The translations under genes and the position numbers were made by a program. Of a stretch of DNA of 64,000 bases, positions 17,467 through 25,891 are shown piece by piece (position 1 is the stretch's first letter; the number at the start of each line of letters is the position of its first letter). Origin of the DNA: Sulfoacidibacillus ferrooxidans. Its GTDB lineage: Bacteria > Bacillota > Bacilli > Alicyclobacillales > SLC66. The stretch lies in NCBI RefSeq assembly GCF_022606465.1, contig NZ_JALBUF010000005.1, positions 62,001 through 126,000 on the forward strand, given 5' to 3'. The notes under the pieces are model-generated. The model was not told the origin of the DNA and made no database searches. It worked only from the letters and a program-made list of their open reading frames with translations.

Positions 17467-17514
17467 AAAGACCAGTCATCACGTGAAGCTTCGCTTCGTG
17501 GGACTGGTCTTTTT
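17467..17514 (-). terminator. Terminator of ppaC
   Basis: AAAGACCAGTC (17467-17477) pairs with GACTGGTCTTT (17502-17512) around an inner GAAGC/GCTTC hairpin. It follows the ppaC stop on the minus strand and has T-runs on both sides. Confidence 0.75.
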
Positions 17515-17545
17515 CTCCATGAGCTTGTACGTAGTAGATCGTTGA

Positions 17546-18487
17546 TTAGGCCCGGCTTGCTTTTGTCAATCGATCGGTTAATACAGGGACAATTTGTTTT
17601 TTGCGAGATACAACCCCTTTTAGGAGTGCTTTGTGATCGACTAAGGTGACTTGATATGCCTGTTCTACTGCCTGTGTTTCACGTCCAAGTGCGAGGGCTA
17701 TCGAATCATTGTTTAAAATATCAGTGACGACGAACAGATATAGGTCTAGTTGTTCGCTGGCAATGACTTTTTCAAGTGCTGCCTCTAACTCAGCTTGACG
17801 AGAAAAGACGTCATTTGTGTCGATGGCATTGACTTGTGCAATTTTTACTTTTGCATGACCCATTTGAAAGTCCTTTGCATCCATCGCGATGAGATCGCCA
17901 ATGGGCTTATCGCTTAGATTGGCTCCAGCTTTTAGCATACGCAAACCGTACTCTTCAAGATCAATCTCGGCGATATCTGCTAATTGGCGTGCAGCGGCGA
18001 CATCTTGCTCTGTGCAGGTTGGAGATTTGAAGAGAAGAGTATCAGAGATAATCGCTGAGACCATGAGACCTGCGATGTCTTTTGGTATGGGAACTCCGTG
18101 TTCTTTGTATAGTTTGTTTAAAATGGTAGCTGTACATCCTACTGGTTCTGCTCGATAATAAAGTGGCTGACTTGTTTCAAAATTTGCAATGCGATGGTGG
18201 TCGATCACTTCGATGACGAGCACATCAGTAATATCTGATGCGCTTTGAAGACGTTCGTTATGATCGACTAAGATGACTTCGTTTGCTTCGTTTGCCACCG
18301 TATGTACGAGACGTGGTTCTTTCACATGAAAAAAGTCTAAGGCAAACTGGGTTTCTTCGTTTACAGATCCTAATCGAACGGGTTCCACAGAGATCCCTAA
18401 CTGATTTTTTAGTTGTGCATAAGCTAGTGCAGAACAGATCGCATCTGTATCAGGATTTTTATGACCAAAAATAAGTGTTTTATTCAT
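17546..18487 (-). CDS. ppaC: Manganese-dependent inorganic pyrophosphatase (family II)
   Basis: The 313-residue protein is a full-length family II pyrophosphatase of the DHH superfamily. Visible metal and substrate motifs are [10 protein letters not shown] (8-17), V-D-H-N-E (74-78), D-H-H (about 96-98) and the C-terminal S-R-K-K-Q, which binds pyrophosphate. It hydrolyses PPi to drive biosynthesis in the cytoplasm. The start ATG 18487 is preceded by AAGAGGTG. It is a single-gene unit with its own terminator at 17467-17514 and a possible promoter at 18523-18552. Confidence 0.96.
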   Translation of the reverse strand: MNKTLIFGHKNPDTDAICSALAYAQLKNQLGISVEPVRLGSVNEETQFALDFFHVKEPRLVHTVANEANEVILVDHNERLQSASDITDVLVIEVIDHHRIANFETSQPLYYRAEPVGCTATILNKLYKEHGVPIPKDIAGLMVSAIISDTLLFKSPTCTEQDVAAARQLADIAEIDLEEYGLRMLKAGANLSDKPIGDLIAMDAKDFQMGHAKVKIAQVNAIDTNDVFSRQAELEAALEKVIASEQLDLYLFVVTDILNNDSIALALGRETQAVEQAYQVTLVDHKALLKGVVSRKKQIVPVLTDRLTKASRA

Positions 18488-18522
18488 TAGGCACCTCTTA
18501 TTATCATTTTAGATGTACATGA

Positions 18523-18552
18523 AGTATCTCATAAAATGAAGTGTTTTGCCAA
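18523..18552 (-). promoter_or_regulatory. Possible sigma-A promoter of ppaC
   Basis: On the minus strand TTGGCA (18547-18552) and GATACT (18523-18528) are separated by 18 bases, about 35 bases before the ppaC start. The -10 match is only four of six. Confidence 0.35.
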
Positions 18553-18621
18553 AGTGATAGCTATTCTTTTTGCGTCGCATGGGTGCTCAGGGTGGTTCTG
18601 GCATATGGTTTATAAGGCATG

Positions 18622-18654
18622 AAAAAAAGAGGCGGAAGCTGAGACTTCAACCTC
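18622..18654 (-). terminator. Terminator after cotJB
   Basis: On the minus strand GAGGTTGAAG and CTTCCGCCTC form a stem with one mismatch and one G-U pair, followed by seven T. It closes the cotJA-cotJB unit. Confidence 0.8.
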
Positions 18655-18688
18655 GTTGTGATGTTTTTTTAGAGATTGTGTTCGTGTG

Positions 18689-18955
18689 CTAGACTTGCCA
18701 AGGCCAAGGGCCTTCTGCCCATGGCCATGATGTACGTGTTGTCGTATCCGTGGTGCCTGCTATGAGTGGACCATATTTTTTCTCGAAAGGTTCTACTAAT
18801 GCGTGTCTGCGCCGCAAAAATTGCTCAAATTGCGCCAGTGCAGATGCGTCTGCTGGATGGGTGTCTAGATATAAATGAAGTTCATTTAGCACAAAGTCGA
18901 TGGACTGTATTTCATGCAATGAATTGTAAAAATGACTTGTCAGAGGTTCATTCAT
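18689..18955 (-). CDS. cotJB: Spore coat protein CotJB
   Basis: The 88-residue protein matches CotJB: the L-H-E-I-Q-S-I-D-F-V-L-N-E-L core (14-27), L-Y-L-D-T-H-P, and the C-terminal W-P-W-A-E-G-P-W-P-W-Q-V signature. CotJB is an inner spore-coat component made together with CotJA and CotJC. ATG 18955 is chosen because AAGGGGAG lies eight bases upstream, and it overlaps the end of cotJA by eight bases. The third operon member, cotJC, does not follow; a terminator does. Confidence 0.95.
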   Translation of the reverse strand: MNEPLTSHFYNSLHEIQSIDFVLNELHLYLDTHPADASALAQFEQFLRRRHALVEPFEKKYGPLIAGTTDTTTRTSWPWAEGPWPWQV

Positions 18956-19160
18956 ATGGGTTTCTCCCCTTATAATCACTCGTTAGATCGGGCCACAGAG
19001 ATCCGTGCCGCAATGCCTCGCGGTAGGCATATTGTTTGAGACGTCGTGGTTGATAGATGAGAAATTGATTGATGGGGATGATAAAATGTTTGGGTCCACG
19101 CATGGGACATGGATCATAGGGGCTGTGGTAGGGTAGATCGGTTTGCCATCGTGCATTCAT
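18948..19160 (-). CDS. cotJA: Spore coat-associated protein CotJA
   Basis: The 70-residue, Pro- and Tyr-rich protein matches CotJA (Y-D-P-C-P motif, then F-I-I-P-I-N-Q-F-L-I-Y-Q-P, then E-A-L-R-H-G-S-L-W-P-D-L). CotJA helps place CotJC in the coat. ATG 19160 has a near-perfect ribosome binding site (AAAGGAGG); the longer frame up to 19283 has none. The cotJB start overlaps its end. Confidence 0.95.
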   Translation of the reverse strand: MNARWQTDLPYHSPYDPCPMRGPKHFIIPINQFLIYQPRRLKQYAYREALRHGSLWPDLTSDYKGRNPYE

Positions 19161-19577
19161 GGTTATGCCTCCTTTGGCATAGGGTGCCGTCTGCATTGCA
19201 CTATATGCACATGGGACAACAAGTAGACAAGATTCTCTACGATGAATGAAACTGTTATAGAGCCTGTTCACAATCTTATACAATTAGGACATACATGATC
19301 ATTCACGATAGCTACTGAAACTCATACATATATTGTGTGTGCTTGGAGATGAGGACATCGCACATGATCAGAATACAGATGAAGCTTACACACCCGTTAT
19401 AGGGATGTCAGCGCAAGGGTATATGCGCTGTTGATCAAGGCTCGCATCCGGACATGTGACTAACTATGTGCGTCCAAGTTGTCATTTTTATGTGTCAGCC
19501 GTCAACGATTCGGTATCTTCGCTGTACTGTAAATGGTAAAGCGATTCGTATGATCGAATCGCATGGAGGTGAGGCAC
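19161..19577. other. Intergenic region between cotJA and the SLH glycosidase-like gene
   Basis: This 417-base gap separates divergent genes. I find no reading frame with a ribosome binding site. It should hold the promoters of both neighbours, but I could not fix convincing -35/-10 pairs. The only clear structure is the stem-loop at 19541-19562. Confidence 0.6.
19541..19562 (+). repeat. Stem-loop directly before the ribosome binding site
   Basis: GCGATTCG (19541-19548) and CGAATCGC (19555-19562) form a perfect 8-bp stem, ending just before the GGAGGTGAGG site. It could stabilise the 5' end of the mRNA or serve as an operator. Confidence 0.5.
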
Positions 19578-20609
19578 ATGAATTCGGCATTATATAGTGG
19601 GAAACAAATGTGGATTTGGGAAGTGGATCAGACGTTTGGTGGGAATGTCGACACCATAATTTCACAAGGGAAACAAATGGGGCTTTCTGGGTTCTTGGTC
19701 AAAGCGCATGATGGCTCCACTGTATGGCCGCAATTTAAGGAAGTGCTCGGGCCTCTAAAAGCGGCTGGATTTACTGTTGCTGCCTGGGGATACGTCTATG
19801 GCAATGACGTGTTAGGAGAAAGTACTGCGGCGCAGACGGTTATTGATATGGGGGCTGATTGGTATGTACTCGATGCTGAGCAAAGTTTCGATGGTCAAGC
19901 AGATGCAGCTACTCAGTTGTGTACAATTATCCGTAGCCATTATCCTCATCTGATTATGGGCTATTCGCCGTTTGCTTTTCCAAGTGATCATCAGACATTT
20001 CCGTATGCTGAATTCAGTCGGTTTTGCGATGTCTGTTTACCACAAATTTATTGGGGAGAATTTGCGATGACGCCAGAGGCTGCAGTGTCGCAGAGCTTCT
20101 CTGAGCTTCAGGAGTATAAGTTGCCTTTTGCACCTATTGGCCAAGCGTATGGATCTGTTACAGGTTCTCAAATAGAGGAGTTTGCACAAGCCGTTCATGC
20201 GCAGGGTGGACAAGGAATTAGTTTTTGGGATCTGCAATCGGCCAATTCCATGCAGTTGCAAGCTGTAGGTCAGATTGAACAGTTTCCAGCACCACGCGCA
20301 GCAACTATGCCAGTAGCAGGTGCACCGATTCCACCGCAATCCAAGATCCCTGTTGCTACAGCTCCACGAGGGCCTATCGATACGGTCACGCCAACTCATA
20401 TCGGAGCTAGTTATTATGTTTCTGGTATGCCTGCAGATGTGAAACCTAACGATTGGTTTTATGGTGCGGTCAGTGATCTTTTATCACGCGGGATTATTAC
20501 GGCGTATAAAGATGGTCTTTTTAAGCCTGATGAAGGGATCACGCGTGCGCAAGCGGCTGATTGGCTCAACCGTCTTCGCATTTATCTGGAGCAACAAACA
20601 GGAAAATAG
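19578..20609 (+). CDS. Glycoside-hydrolase-like TIM-barrel protein with one C-terminal SLH domain
   Basis: The 343-residue protein has an N-terminal barrel-like domain (1-235) with strand-end motifs of wall-lytic or polysaccharide hydrolases: L-V-K-A-H-D-G, A-A-W-G-Y-V-Y-G, Y-V-L-D-A-E (acidic pair D99/E101), Q-I-Y-W-G-E and I-S-F-W-D-L. A Pro-rich linker (about 240-285) leads to one SLH domain (about 287-333) with the I-T-R-A-Q-A-A-D-W-L signature. SLH domains bind pyruvylated wall polymers. There is no signal peptide, and only one SLH copy instead of three. ATG 19578 has GGAGGTGAGG upstream. Its role could be in spore or mother-cell envelope; the exact hydrolase family is not certain. Confidence 0.75.
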   Translation: MNSALYSGKQMWIWEVDQTFGGNVDTIISQGKQMGLSGFLVKAHDGSTVWPQFKEVLGPLKAAGFTVAAWGYVYGNDVLGESTAAQTVIDMGADWYVLDAEQSFDGQADAATQLCTIIRSHYPHLIMGYSPFAFPSDHQTFPYAEFSRFCDVCLPQIYWGEFAMTPEAAVSQSFSELQEYKLPFAPIGQAYGSVTGSQIEEFAQAVHAQGGQGISFWDLQSANSMQLQAVGQIEQFPAPRAATMPVAGAPIPPQSKIPVATAPRGPIDTVTPTHIGASYYVSGMPADVKPNDWFYGAVSDLLSRGIITAYKDGLFKPDEGITRAQAADWLNRLRIYLEQQTGK

Positions 20610-20610
20610 T

Positions 20611-20640
20611 GGAGAGACGGCATCGATCCGCCTCTCTTTG
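20611..20640. terminator. Shared terminator between convergent genes
   Basis: GGAGAGACGG and CCGCCTCTCT form a stem with one mismatch around CATCGAT, with TTT on the + side. It lies between the SLH gene and the aminotransferase gene. Confidence 0.65.
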
Positions 20641-20648
20641 GCTATGCT

Positions 20649-21815
20649 TTATTGGAATGCTGCAATCATATGGTTTGCAGCAGCTGTGAGGATGTGGTCT
20701 GGTTGTACAAGGGCGAATCGAACGTGATGTTCGCCTTCTTCTCCAAAACCAACGCCTGGTACGCAAGCGACTCCAGTTGTTTGTAACAGGTGTTTGGCAA
20801 AGTCGCGCGAAGTCATGTGGGACGGAGTTTTTAGCCACACGAACATCGTCGCCTCGGAGGGATAGAGATCCCAACCTGCTTGTCGCAATGGATTCATAAA
20901 GGCGTCTCGTCTTGTCTGGTATAATGAACGTATATGTGTGATGTGTGTTTCAGGGTGATCGCGCAATGCGACAGTCCCTGCATGTTGCGTTGCGCGAAAG
21001 ACACCATAGTCGATATTTGATTTCACGATGCGCAGCGCTTGTAACATGTCTTTATTGCCTGCGGCAAATGCAAGTCTCGGACCTGCGAAGTTAAAGGTCT
21101 TTGATAAGGAATGGAGTTCTATACCCACTTCTTTTGCGCCGGGTGTAGCTAAGAATGAAGGGGATTGTTTGCCGTCAAAAGTAAGTTCGATGTAGGCGGC
21201 ATCGTGAAGAACCAAAAGGTCATGGCGCAAAGCAAACTCGACTACTTCTGAAAAGAAGGAAGCGGATGCAAGTGCTGTGAGCGGATTGCTTGGGTAGTTG
21301 AGTATCATCAGCTTTGCTTTGCGTAGCACGTCTGCTGGAATCGCTGTTAAGTCTGGCAAGAAATCATGTTCTTCGCGCAGTGGCATCCGATAAGGAATGG
21401 CTCCTGCTAGTAGAGCAGTCACTTCGTATATAGGGTAACAGGGATCGGGTATTAAGATAATATCACCTGGATCAACAACTGCAAGCGAGATATGGGATAG
21501 TGCATCTTGTGCACCCATCACCGTTAGTAGTTCTGTTTGTGCGTCGACCATTACTCCATAGCGCTCATGTAAGAATGCAGCAGCTGTGTGACGAAATTCT
21601 TCTGAACCTTCTGTGGTCGCATATCTAAAGATACTTGGATCGTGGAGAGCTTCTACAAAAGCTGCGCGGACGTGGTCAGCTGGTGGAATATCTGGTGATC
21701 CAATGCCAAGGTCGATCACGGGCATGCCATTTTTTGCAACTTCCAGTTTTAACTGATTAAGCTCAAAAAAAACGGCTGAAGAAATGGTTGATAGACGTTT
21801 CGCTTGCACTTGCAA
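20649..21815 (-). CDS. Class I/II PLP-dependent aminotransferase (LL-DAP aminotransferase-like)
   Basis: The 388-residue protein is a fold-type I aminotransferase. It has G-I-G-S-P-D-I-P-P near residue 38, the N-Y-P-S-N-P motif (cofactor-binding Asn), and the PLP lysine in S-L-S-K-T-F-N-F-A-G-P-R with the phosphate-binding Arg. The sequence resembles the group annotated as LL-diaminopimelate or alanine/aspartate aminotransferases; the substrate cannot be settled from motifs. The start is TTG 21815 with GGAGGG six bases upstream. It is a single-gene unit, convergent with the SLH gene. Confidence 0.88.
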   Translation of the reverse strand: MQVQAKRLSTISSAVFFELNQLKLEVAKNGMPVIDLGIGSPDIPPADHVRAAFVEALHDPSIFRYATTEGSEEFRHTAAAFLHERYGVMVDAQTELLTVMGAQDALSHISLAVVDPGDIILIPDPCYPIYEVTALLAGAIPYRMPLREEHDFLPDLTAIPADVLRKAKLMILNYPSNPLTALASASFFSEVVEFALRHDLLVLHDAAYIELTFDGKQSPSFLATPGAKEVGIELHSLSKTFNFAGPRLAFAAGNKDMLQALRIVKSNIDYGVFRATQHAGTVALRDHPETHITHIRSLYQTRRDAFMNPLRQAGWDLYPSEATMFVWLKTPSHMTSRDFAKHLLQTTGVACVPGVGFGEEGEHHVRFALVQPDHILTAAANHMIAAFQ

Positions 21816-21935
21816 CGTGATCCCTCCACTACATATTCATATACATCCTACTATATTACGCGAAATTGCAATAAAAAGGGCTTGAACATCATAAAAAATT
21901 GGGGTTGAGTTTATTGTTTATAAAAACCAGAAAAG

Positions 21936-23231
21936 ATGATGCAATTGATTAACGAGTTGGAGCAGACAACGGTGATCGTGATTGGCGGTGGACCTGCTGG
22001 TTTGATGGCAGCGATTGGTGCTGCAAGAAATGGTGCACAGGTGACCTTACTTGAAAAAGGGAATCGCCTTGGGCGCAAGTTATTGATCTCTGGTGGGGGC
22101 AGGTGTAATGTTACCAATGCGCGAGGAACTGATCATATTATTGAAAACATACCCGGCAATGGTCGGTTCTTACATAGTGTTTTTAATCAATGGTCAAATG
22201 AAGATATTATCGCGTTTTTCACGGAACTAGGTGTCCCATTAAAAGAAGAGGATCGCGGGCGAATGTTTCCTGTGACCAATAAAGCATCGACTGTACTTGA
22301 CGCACTTTTGCAAGAGCTTGCAAAACAGAAAGTGAATATTGTGCTCGAAGCAATCGTACAACGTGTGCTATACAGTGAAGCGGATCGGCAATTTACTGTG
22401 CAAATGAAGTCTGGAGGCGCGTTTATTGCGCATGCGGTGGTTATAGCTGTAGGTGGTTGTTCCGTTCCAGAGACGGGGTCTACAGGAGATGGCTACACGT
22501 TTGCACAGCATTTTTCACATACGATTGTCGATCCTTATCCGACATCGGTTGCGTTGGTTTCTCATGATCCTGTGATTCAAGGCAAAGACTTGCAGGGATT
22601 AGCGATTCGCGAGGCAGTTCTTCGCCTGCATGATCCGCGTGGCAAAATCATAGCGACAGAAGAAGGCGATGTTTTATTTACACACTTTGGAATATCGGGC
22701 CCTGCTGCGTTGCGAGTGAGTCAATATGCGGTAAAAAGTTGGATGAAACATCGGAAGCAACCACTTTTGTTGACCATTGATAGTGATTCACACAGGTCTG
22801 CACAGTCGTTGATTGATCAGATCGTGGCGATTGGACATGCTGCGCCTAAGAAAAGTTTGCGTACAATTTTAAAGGATGTAACGGCGACAAGCCTTGCTAA
22901 TTATGTGATCGATCGTCTACAATTGCCTGCGGATCAAGTGATGGCTGAAGTTAACAAACAGCATCTCGTTGATTTTGTTGCCTATCTTAAGGCTTTTCCT
23001 GTTCATGTATCCGATACACTTGGTTTAACACGAGCTACCGTTACCGGTGGTGGAGTGACTGTAAAAGAAATTGATCCGCGTACGATGGAATCTCGGTTAC
23101 AATCAGGATTATTTTTTGCGGGGGAAGTGATGGACGTACACGCGCATACAGGTGGGTACAATATTACTGTAGCTTTTTCTACAGGTTATGTGGCAGGATT
23201 ACATGCGGCATCTCAGGTGTACATGAAATAA
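21936..23231 (+). CDS. BaiN/HI0933-family FAD-dependent oxidoreductase
   Basis: The 431-residue flavoprotein has the N-terminal dinucleotide fold V-I-G-G-G-P-A-G-L-M-A-A (residues about 14-26), the family signature S-G-G-G-R-C-N-V-T-N (51-60), and the C-terminal G-G-G-V and H-T-G-G-Y-N segments. HI0933/YtfP proteins bind FAD; their reaction is not established, though BaiN in clostridia acts in bile acid metabolism. ATG 21936 has only a weak ribosome binding site; GTG 21972 with GGAG upstream would start right at the fold and is a real alternative. Confidence 0.88.
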   Translation: MMQLINELEQTTVIVIGGGPAGLMAAIGAARNGAQVTLLEKGNRLGRKLLISGGGRCNVTNARGTDHIIENIPGNGRFLHSVFNQWSNEDIIAFFTELGVPLKEEDRGRMFPVTNKASTVLDALLQELAKQKVNIVLEAIVQRVLYSEADRQFTVQMKSGGAFIAHAVVIAVGGCSVPETGSTGDGYTFAQHFSHTIVDPYPTSVALVSHDPVIQGKDLQGLAIREAVLRLHDPRGKIIATEEGDVLFTHFGISGPAALRVSQYAVKSWMKHRKQPLLLTIDSDSHRSAQSLIDQIVAIGHAAPKKSLRTILKDVTATSLANYVIDRLQLPADQVMAEVNKQHLVDFVAYLKAFPVHVSDTLGLTRATVTGGGVTVKEIDPRTMESRLQSGLFFAGEVMDVHAHTGGYNITVAFSTGYVAGLHAASQVYMK

Positions 23232-23271
23232 AGTATAATGCATATAGAGCGTTGTATGAAGGAGAGCAAAG

Positions 23272-23658
23272 ATGGCAGATGTCATTTTTATTCGCGATAT
23301 GGAGTTTTTTGGGTACCATGGTGTCTTCACTGAGGAACAGCGACTTGGACAACGGTTTGTGATTTCTCTTCGGCTTCTTTGTGATCTTGAACCTGCCGCA
23401 TTGCATGATGATCTAACGCTAACAGTCGACTATGGAGATGTGTATAATAGAGTCAAAGAAGTGGTTGAGGGGCGTAAAAGGAAACTGGTGGAGTCTGTAG
23501 CACAAGATATTGCAAATACTGTTTTGCGCTGCTATCCCATCGTACATACTGTGGTTGTACATATGGAGAAACCAGGGGCACCTATTGCAGGGATTTTTGA
23601 AACAGTGGGTGTGGAGATTGAACGCTCTCGAACTCATCATTCATACATGGGGGAATAG
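23272..23658 (+). CDS. folB: Dihydroneopterin aldolase
   Basis: The 128-residue protein is full length for FolB: M-E-F-F-G-Y-H-G-V-F-T-E-E (catalytic Glu and pterin-binding region), T-V-D-Y-G-D-V-Y (Tyr54 region) and a late V-H-M-E-K-P-G-A-P with the catalytic Lys. It cleaves dihydroneopterin to the hydroxymethyl pterin in folate synthesis. ATG 23272 has GGAGAGC upstream. In Bacillus folB sits with folP and folK; here neither is adjacent, so the pathway genes are scattered. Confidence 0.93.
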   Translation: MADVIFIRDMEFFGYHGVFTEEQRLGQRFVISLRLLCDLEPAALHDDLTLTVDYGDVYNRVKEVVEGRKRKLVESVAQDIANTVLRCYPIVHTVVVHMEKPGAPIAGIFETVGVEIERSRTHHSYMGE

Positions 23659-23662
23659 AAAA

Positions 23663-23779
23663 ATGAAAAAAGCAATGTGGGTATTCATGGCCTTTCTTGT
23701 TATAGTTGTGGGATATTTAACGTTTACATCGACTGTTTGGCCGACGATTTCAGTCTTACAAATGGTAGTGAGGGGATAA
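23663..23779 (+). CDS. Small single-pass membrane protein, 38 aa
   Basis: The frame starts five bases after folB (ATG 23663, GGGGGA upstream) and stops two bases before the thioesterase gene, a tight operon-like fit. The protein is M-K-K-A followed by a hydrophobic stretch of about 18 residues (V-F-M-A-F-L-V-I-V-V-G-Y-L-T-F) and a short polar tail. It resembles a short membrane anchor or an uncleaved signal segment. I do not recognise a family. Confidence 0.55.
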   Translation: MKKAMWVFMAFLVIVVGYLTFTSTVWPTISVLQMVVRG

Positions 23780-23781
23780 CT

Positions 23782-24279
23782 ATGGAAGGCAAACGAGTGA
23801 GTGAATCGCGCACTTATATGACTGATCTTGTATTGCCGCCAGACACCAATCTACACGGTACGATATTTGGTGGGCGAGTCATGGCTTATGTGGATAAGAT
23901 TGCTAGCATTACTGCGATGCGGCATTGTCGCAAGGCGGTTGTGACTGCTTCTAGTGATAGTCTGGATTTTCTCGCACCTATTAAAGTGGGCGAAGCTATT
24001 CAATTAGAGGCTTTTGTCACTTGGACACATCATACATCGATGGAGATTTTCTGTCGTATTCAATCTGAAAATTTGATGACTGGTGAAAAGCGGCTAACAG
24101 CTACTTCTTATCTGACTTTTGTTGCACTTGATGAGGATGGCAAACCTGCTATCGTTCCGCCGATACTGCCCGAAGTGGATGAAGAATGGTGGCACTATAA
24201 CACAGCTGCAGAACGCCGGGAAACGCGACTGAAACGGCGAAAAGATCGGGCGGCCGCAGAAATTTCTTACGCTCATTAA
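23782..24279 (+). CDS. Acyl-CoA thioesterase, hotdog fold (YkhA/YciA type)
   Basis: The 165-residue protein has the acyl-CoA hydrolase layout: an early T-N-L-H-G-T-I-F-G-G-R-V-M (Asn/His/Gly motif with the catalytic Asp shortly after in Y-V-D-K-I-A), then F-L-A-P-I-K-V-G-E, and a late T-A-T-S-Y-L-T-F-V-A-L-D. These enzymes release free fatty acids from acyl-CoA. The C-terminal 30 residues are highly charged (R-R-E-T-R-L-K-R-R-K-D-R). ATG 23782 has GAGGGG upstream; longer starts lie within the preceding small gene. Confidence 0.9.
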   Translation: MEGKRVSESRTYMTDLVLPPDTNLHGTIFGGRVMAYVDKIASITAMRHCRKAVVTASSDSLDFLAPIKVGEAIQLEAFVTWTHHTSMEIFCRIQSENLMTGEKRLTATSYLTFVALDEDGKPAIVPPILPEVDEEWWHYNTAAERRETRLKRRKDRAAAEISYAH

Positions 24280-24324
24280 TGATCATGGGCTTTTGTCTAC
24301 ATGGCGAGGAGGATGCATCGCACC

Positions 24325-25815
24325 ATGAAGTTATCTGAGCGTTATGATGTTAACTCAATTGATGCCAAGTGTGACGGTTGGAATATTGCTAAGGGTTTTG
24401 ATAGTCGATTAGGGAGACCAGTGCTCGTTGCGGCGATGTCTAGTCATTATCTGGATCGTTATTCTATGGATGAGTGGCTAGCGAGACGTGTGAGCGTCTC
24501 GCATGCTTATGTTGCAGAATTATTTGATGGATTGCCGCGCGACGATGCGTTTTATTGTGTTTTTGAGAGCCGCAAGGAAGATGTGTTTGGACTACCTGAT
24601 CTTTCACGGTATGATTTGTTGTCGGCATTTGTGAAGATAGCCGATGCAGTTGAAGAACTTTTAGCATCTGGAGTTCGTTTTCGGTTTTCTGAACAGCAGA
24701 TCATCTGGGATGGGATGCAGCCACATCTTTTAGGGTTGTTGCCGCAAGCATCTAAAGAACCGCATGTCTCGAATGACCAATATGTCGCTACAATGACGCA
24801 ATTTTTTGGCTCTAGATTGCAGCAAAGAATTAATCAATCTGAAGATCCCAATCGTGTGCTTGAACGTTCTGCGGTGTTGCGCATGGGTCTTTTGCGTTTG
24901 CAAGGGGAAGGAACTCCATGTACGACATTTGCAGATGTGAAGATGGTTTTAGAAGCCATGCTCATTGAAGAGCAACGTCGCAAAATCGCTCTACAAGCAG
25001 CCTCATCTCAAAGTGATCCAGACATTGTACAACCTATCGAAAAGGAACCGCGACAGGAAGCGTCGATGGAGACGATTGTCATCCCGCGACAAGTTGCAAA
25101 ATCTGTGGATCCACTGCAGGATTCGCGCAAAGAAGTGTTGAGCTCTGCAAACACGCCAGTACGTCGCCACAAGTCTACTGTGCAGGATGTGGACACTAAC
25201 GATTTTGATGATGAAGAGGACGAGTTTGATCAGGATGAAACACGGTCTGTTTCACGTTCTCGTGTCATGATTATTTTAGTTGTAAGTGTACTTGTCGCAA
25301 TAGGTATTATTTATGGTGGAGTTTCTCTGTTGCGAGGGGGGAGTGGAAACGGCGCTTCAGCGCAATCATCTGCAACTCCTGCACCAAAGACAACCGTTAC
25401 TAGTACTACACCTGCTTCTTTGTCGGTGACTGGATTGAGTGCGGGTGCTGCGATTCAATTACTTGCTACACATGGATTTCATTCTGTCACATTGCAATCG
25501 GTAACACTTCAAGGAAGTATGAAACCTGGGGCTGTCATTGCGTCGTCACCTTCACAGATTACTCTATCGCAGGCTGGAAGTTCGGTAACTTTACAAGTAG
25601 CTGTGCCGCAGGGTGACGGCATTGTACCTAATATTAAACATTTATCGTTGCAATCGGCAGAGCAACAATTATTAGCTGATCACTTTCATTATTCCTATGT
25701 AATCCAACACGTGTCTGGGGGAAAACCGGGGCTAGTGTCAAGTCAAACACCCATTCCTTATCAGGTGCAACCACTAGAGACAAACGTGGCATTTGTTGTG
25801 GCGCAAAACTCATAA
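24325..25815 (+). CDS. PASTA-domain membrane pseudokinase
   Basis: The 496-residue protein has the layout of PrkC/Stk1 kinases: a cytoplasmic kinase-like domain (about 1-220), an acidic linker (D-D-E-E-D-E-F-D), a membrane segment (about 313-336), and two extracellular PASTA repeats (about 375-495; e.g. A-A-I-Q-L-L-A-T-H-G-F and S-A-E-Q-Q-L-L-A-D-H). The kinase-like region keeps the opening Y-D-V-...-G-R-P-V-L-V-A-A-M pattern, but I find no H-R-D catalytic loop, no D-F-G and no Gly-rich loop, so it should be inactive. PASTA domains bind muropeptides or lipid II. Start choice is uncertain (24301, 24313 or 24325); AGGAGG lies 12 bases before 24325. A glucosaminidase gene follows. Confidence 0.75.
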   Translation: MKLSERYDVNSIDAKCDGWNIAKGFDSRLGRPVLVAAMSSHYLDRYSMDEWLARRVSVSHAYVAELFDGLPRDDAFYCVFESRKEDVFGLPDLSRYDLLSAFVKIADAVEELLASGVRFRFSEQQIIWDGMQPHLLGLLPQASKEPHVSNDQYVATMTQFFGSRLQQRINQSEDPNRVLERSAVLRMGLLRLQGEGTPCTTFADVKMVLEAMLIEEQRRKIALQAASSQSDPDIVQPIEKEPRQEASMETIVIPRQVAKSVDPLQDSRKEVLSSANTPVRRHKSTVQDVDTNDFDDEEDEFDQDETRSVSRSRVMIILVVSVLVAIGIIYGGVSLLRGGSGNGASAQSSATPAPKTTVTSTTPASLSVTGLSAGAAIQLLATHGFHSVTLQSVTLQGSMKPGAVIASSPSQITLSQAGSSVTLQVAVPQGDGIVPNIKHLSLQSAEQQLLADHFHYSYVIQHVSGGKPGLVSSQTPIPYQVQPLETNVAFVVAQNS

Positions 25816-25849
25816 AACTAAAATCTATGAGTCTATCATTGACAGAATT

Positions 25850-25883
25850 CCTCCGGCATCGACATAATAGATGCTGGAGGGGA
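25850..25883 (+). promoter_or_regulatory. Hairpin covering the ribosome binding site of the glucosaminidase gene
   Basis: CCTCCGGCATC (25850-25860) pairs with GATGCTGGAGG (25870-25880), 11 bp with one G-U, around a nine-base loop. The 3' arm contains the GGAGG site for ATG 25892. There is no T-run, so it is not a terminator; it would hide the ribosome binding site when folded. Confidence 0.5.
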
Positions 25884-25891
25884 AAATACGT

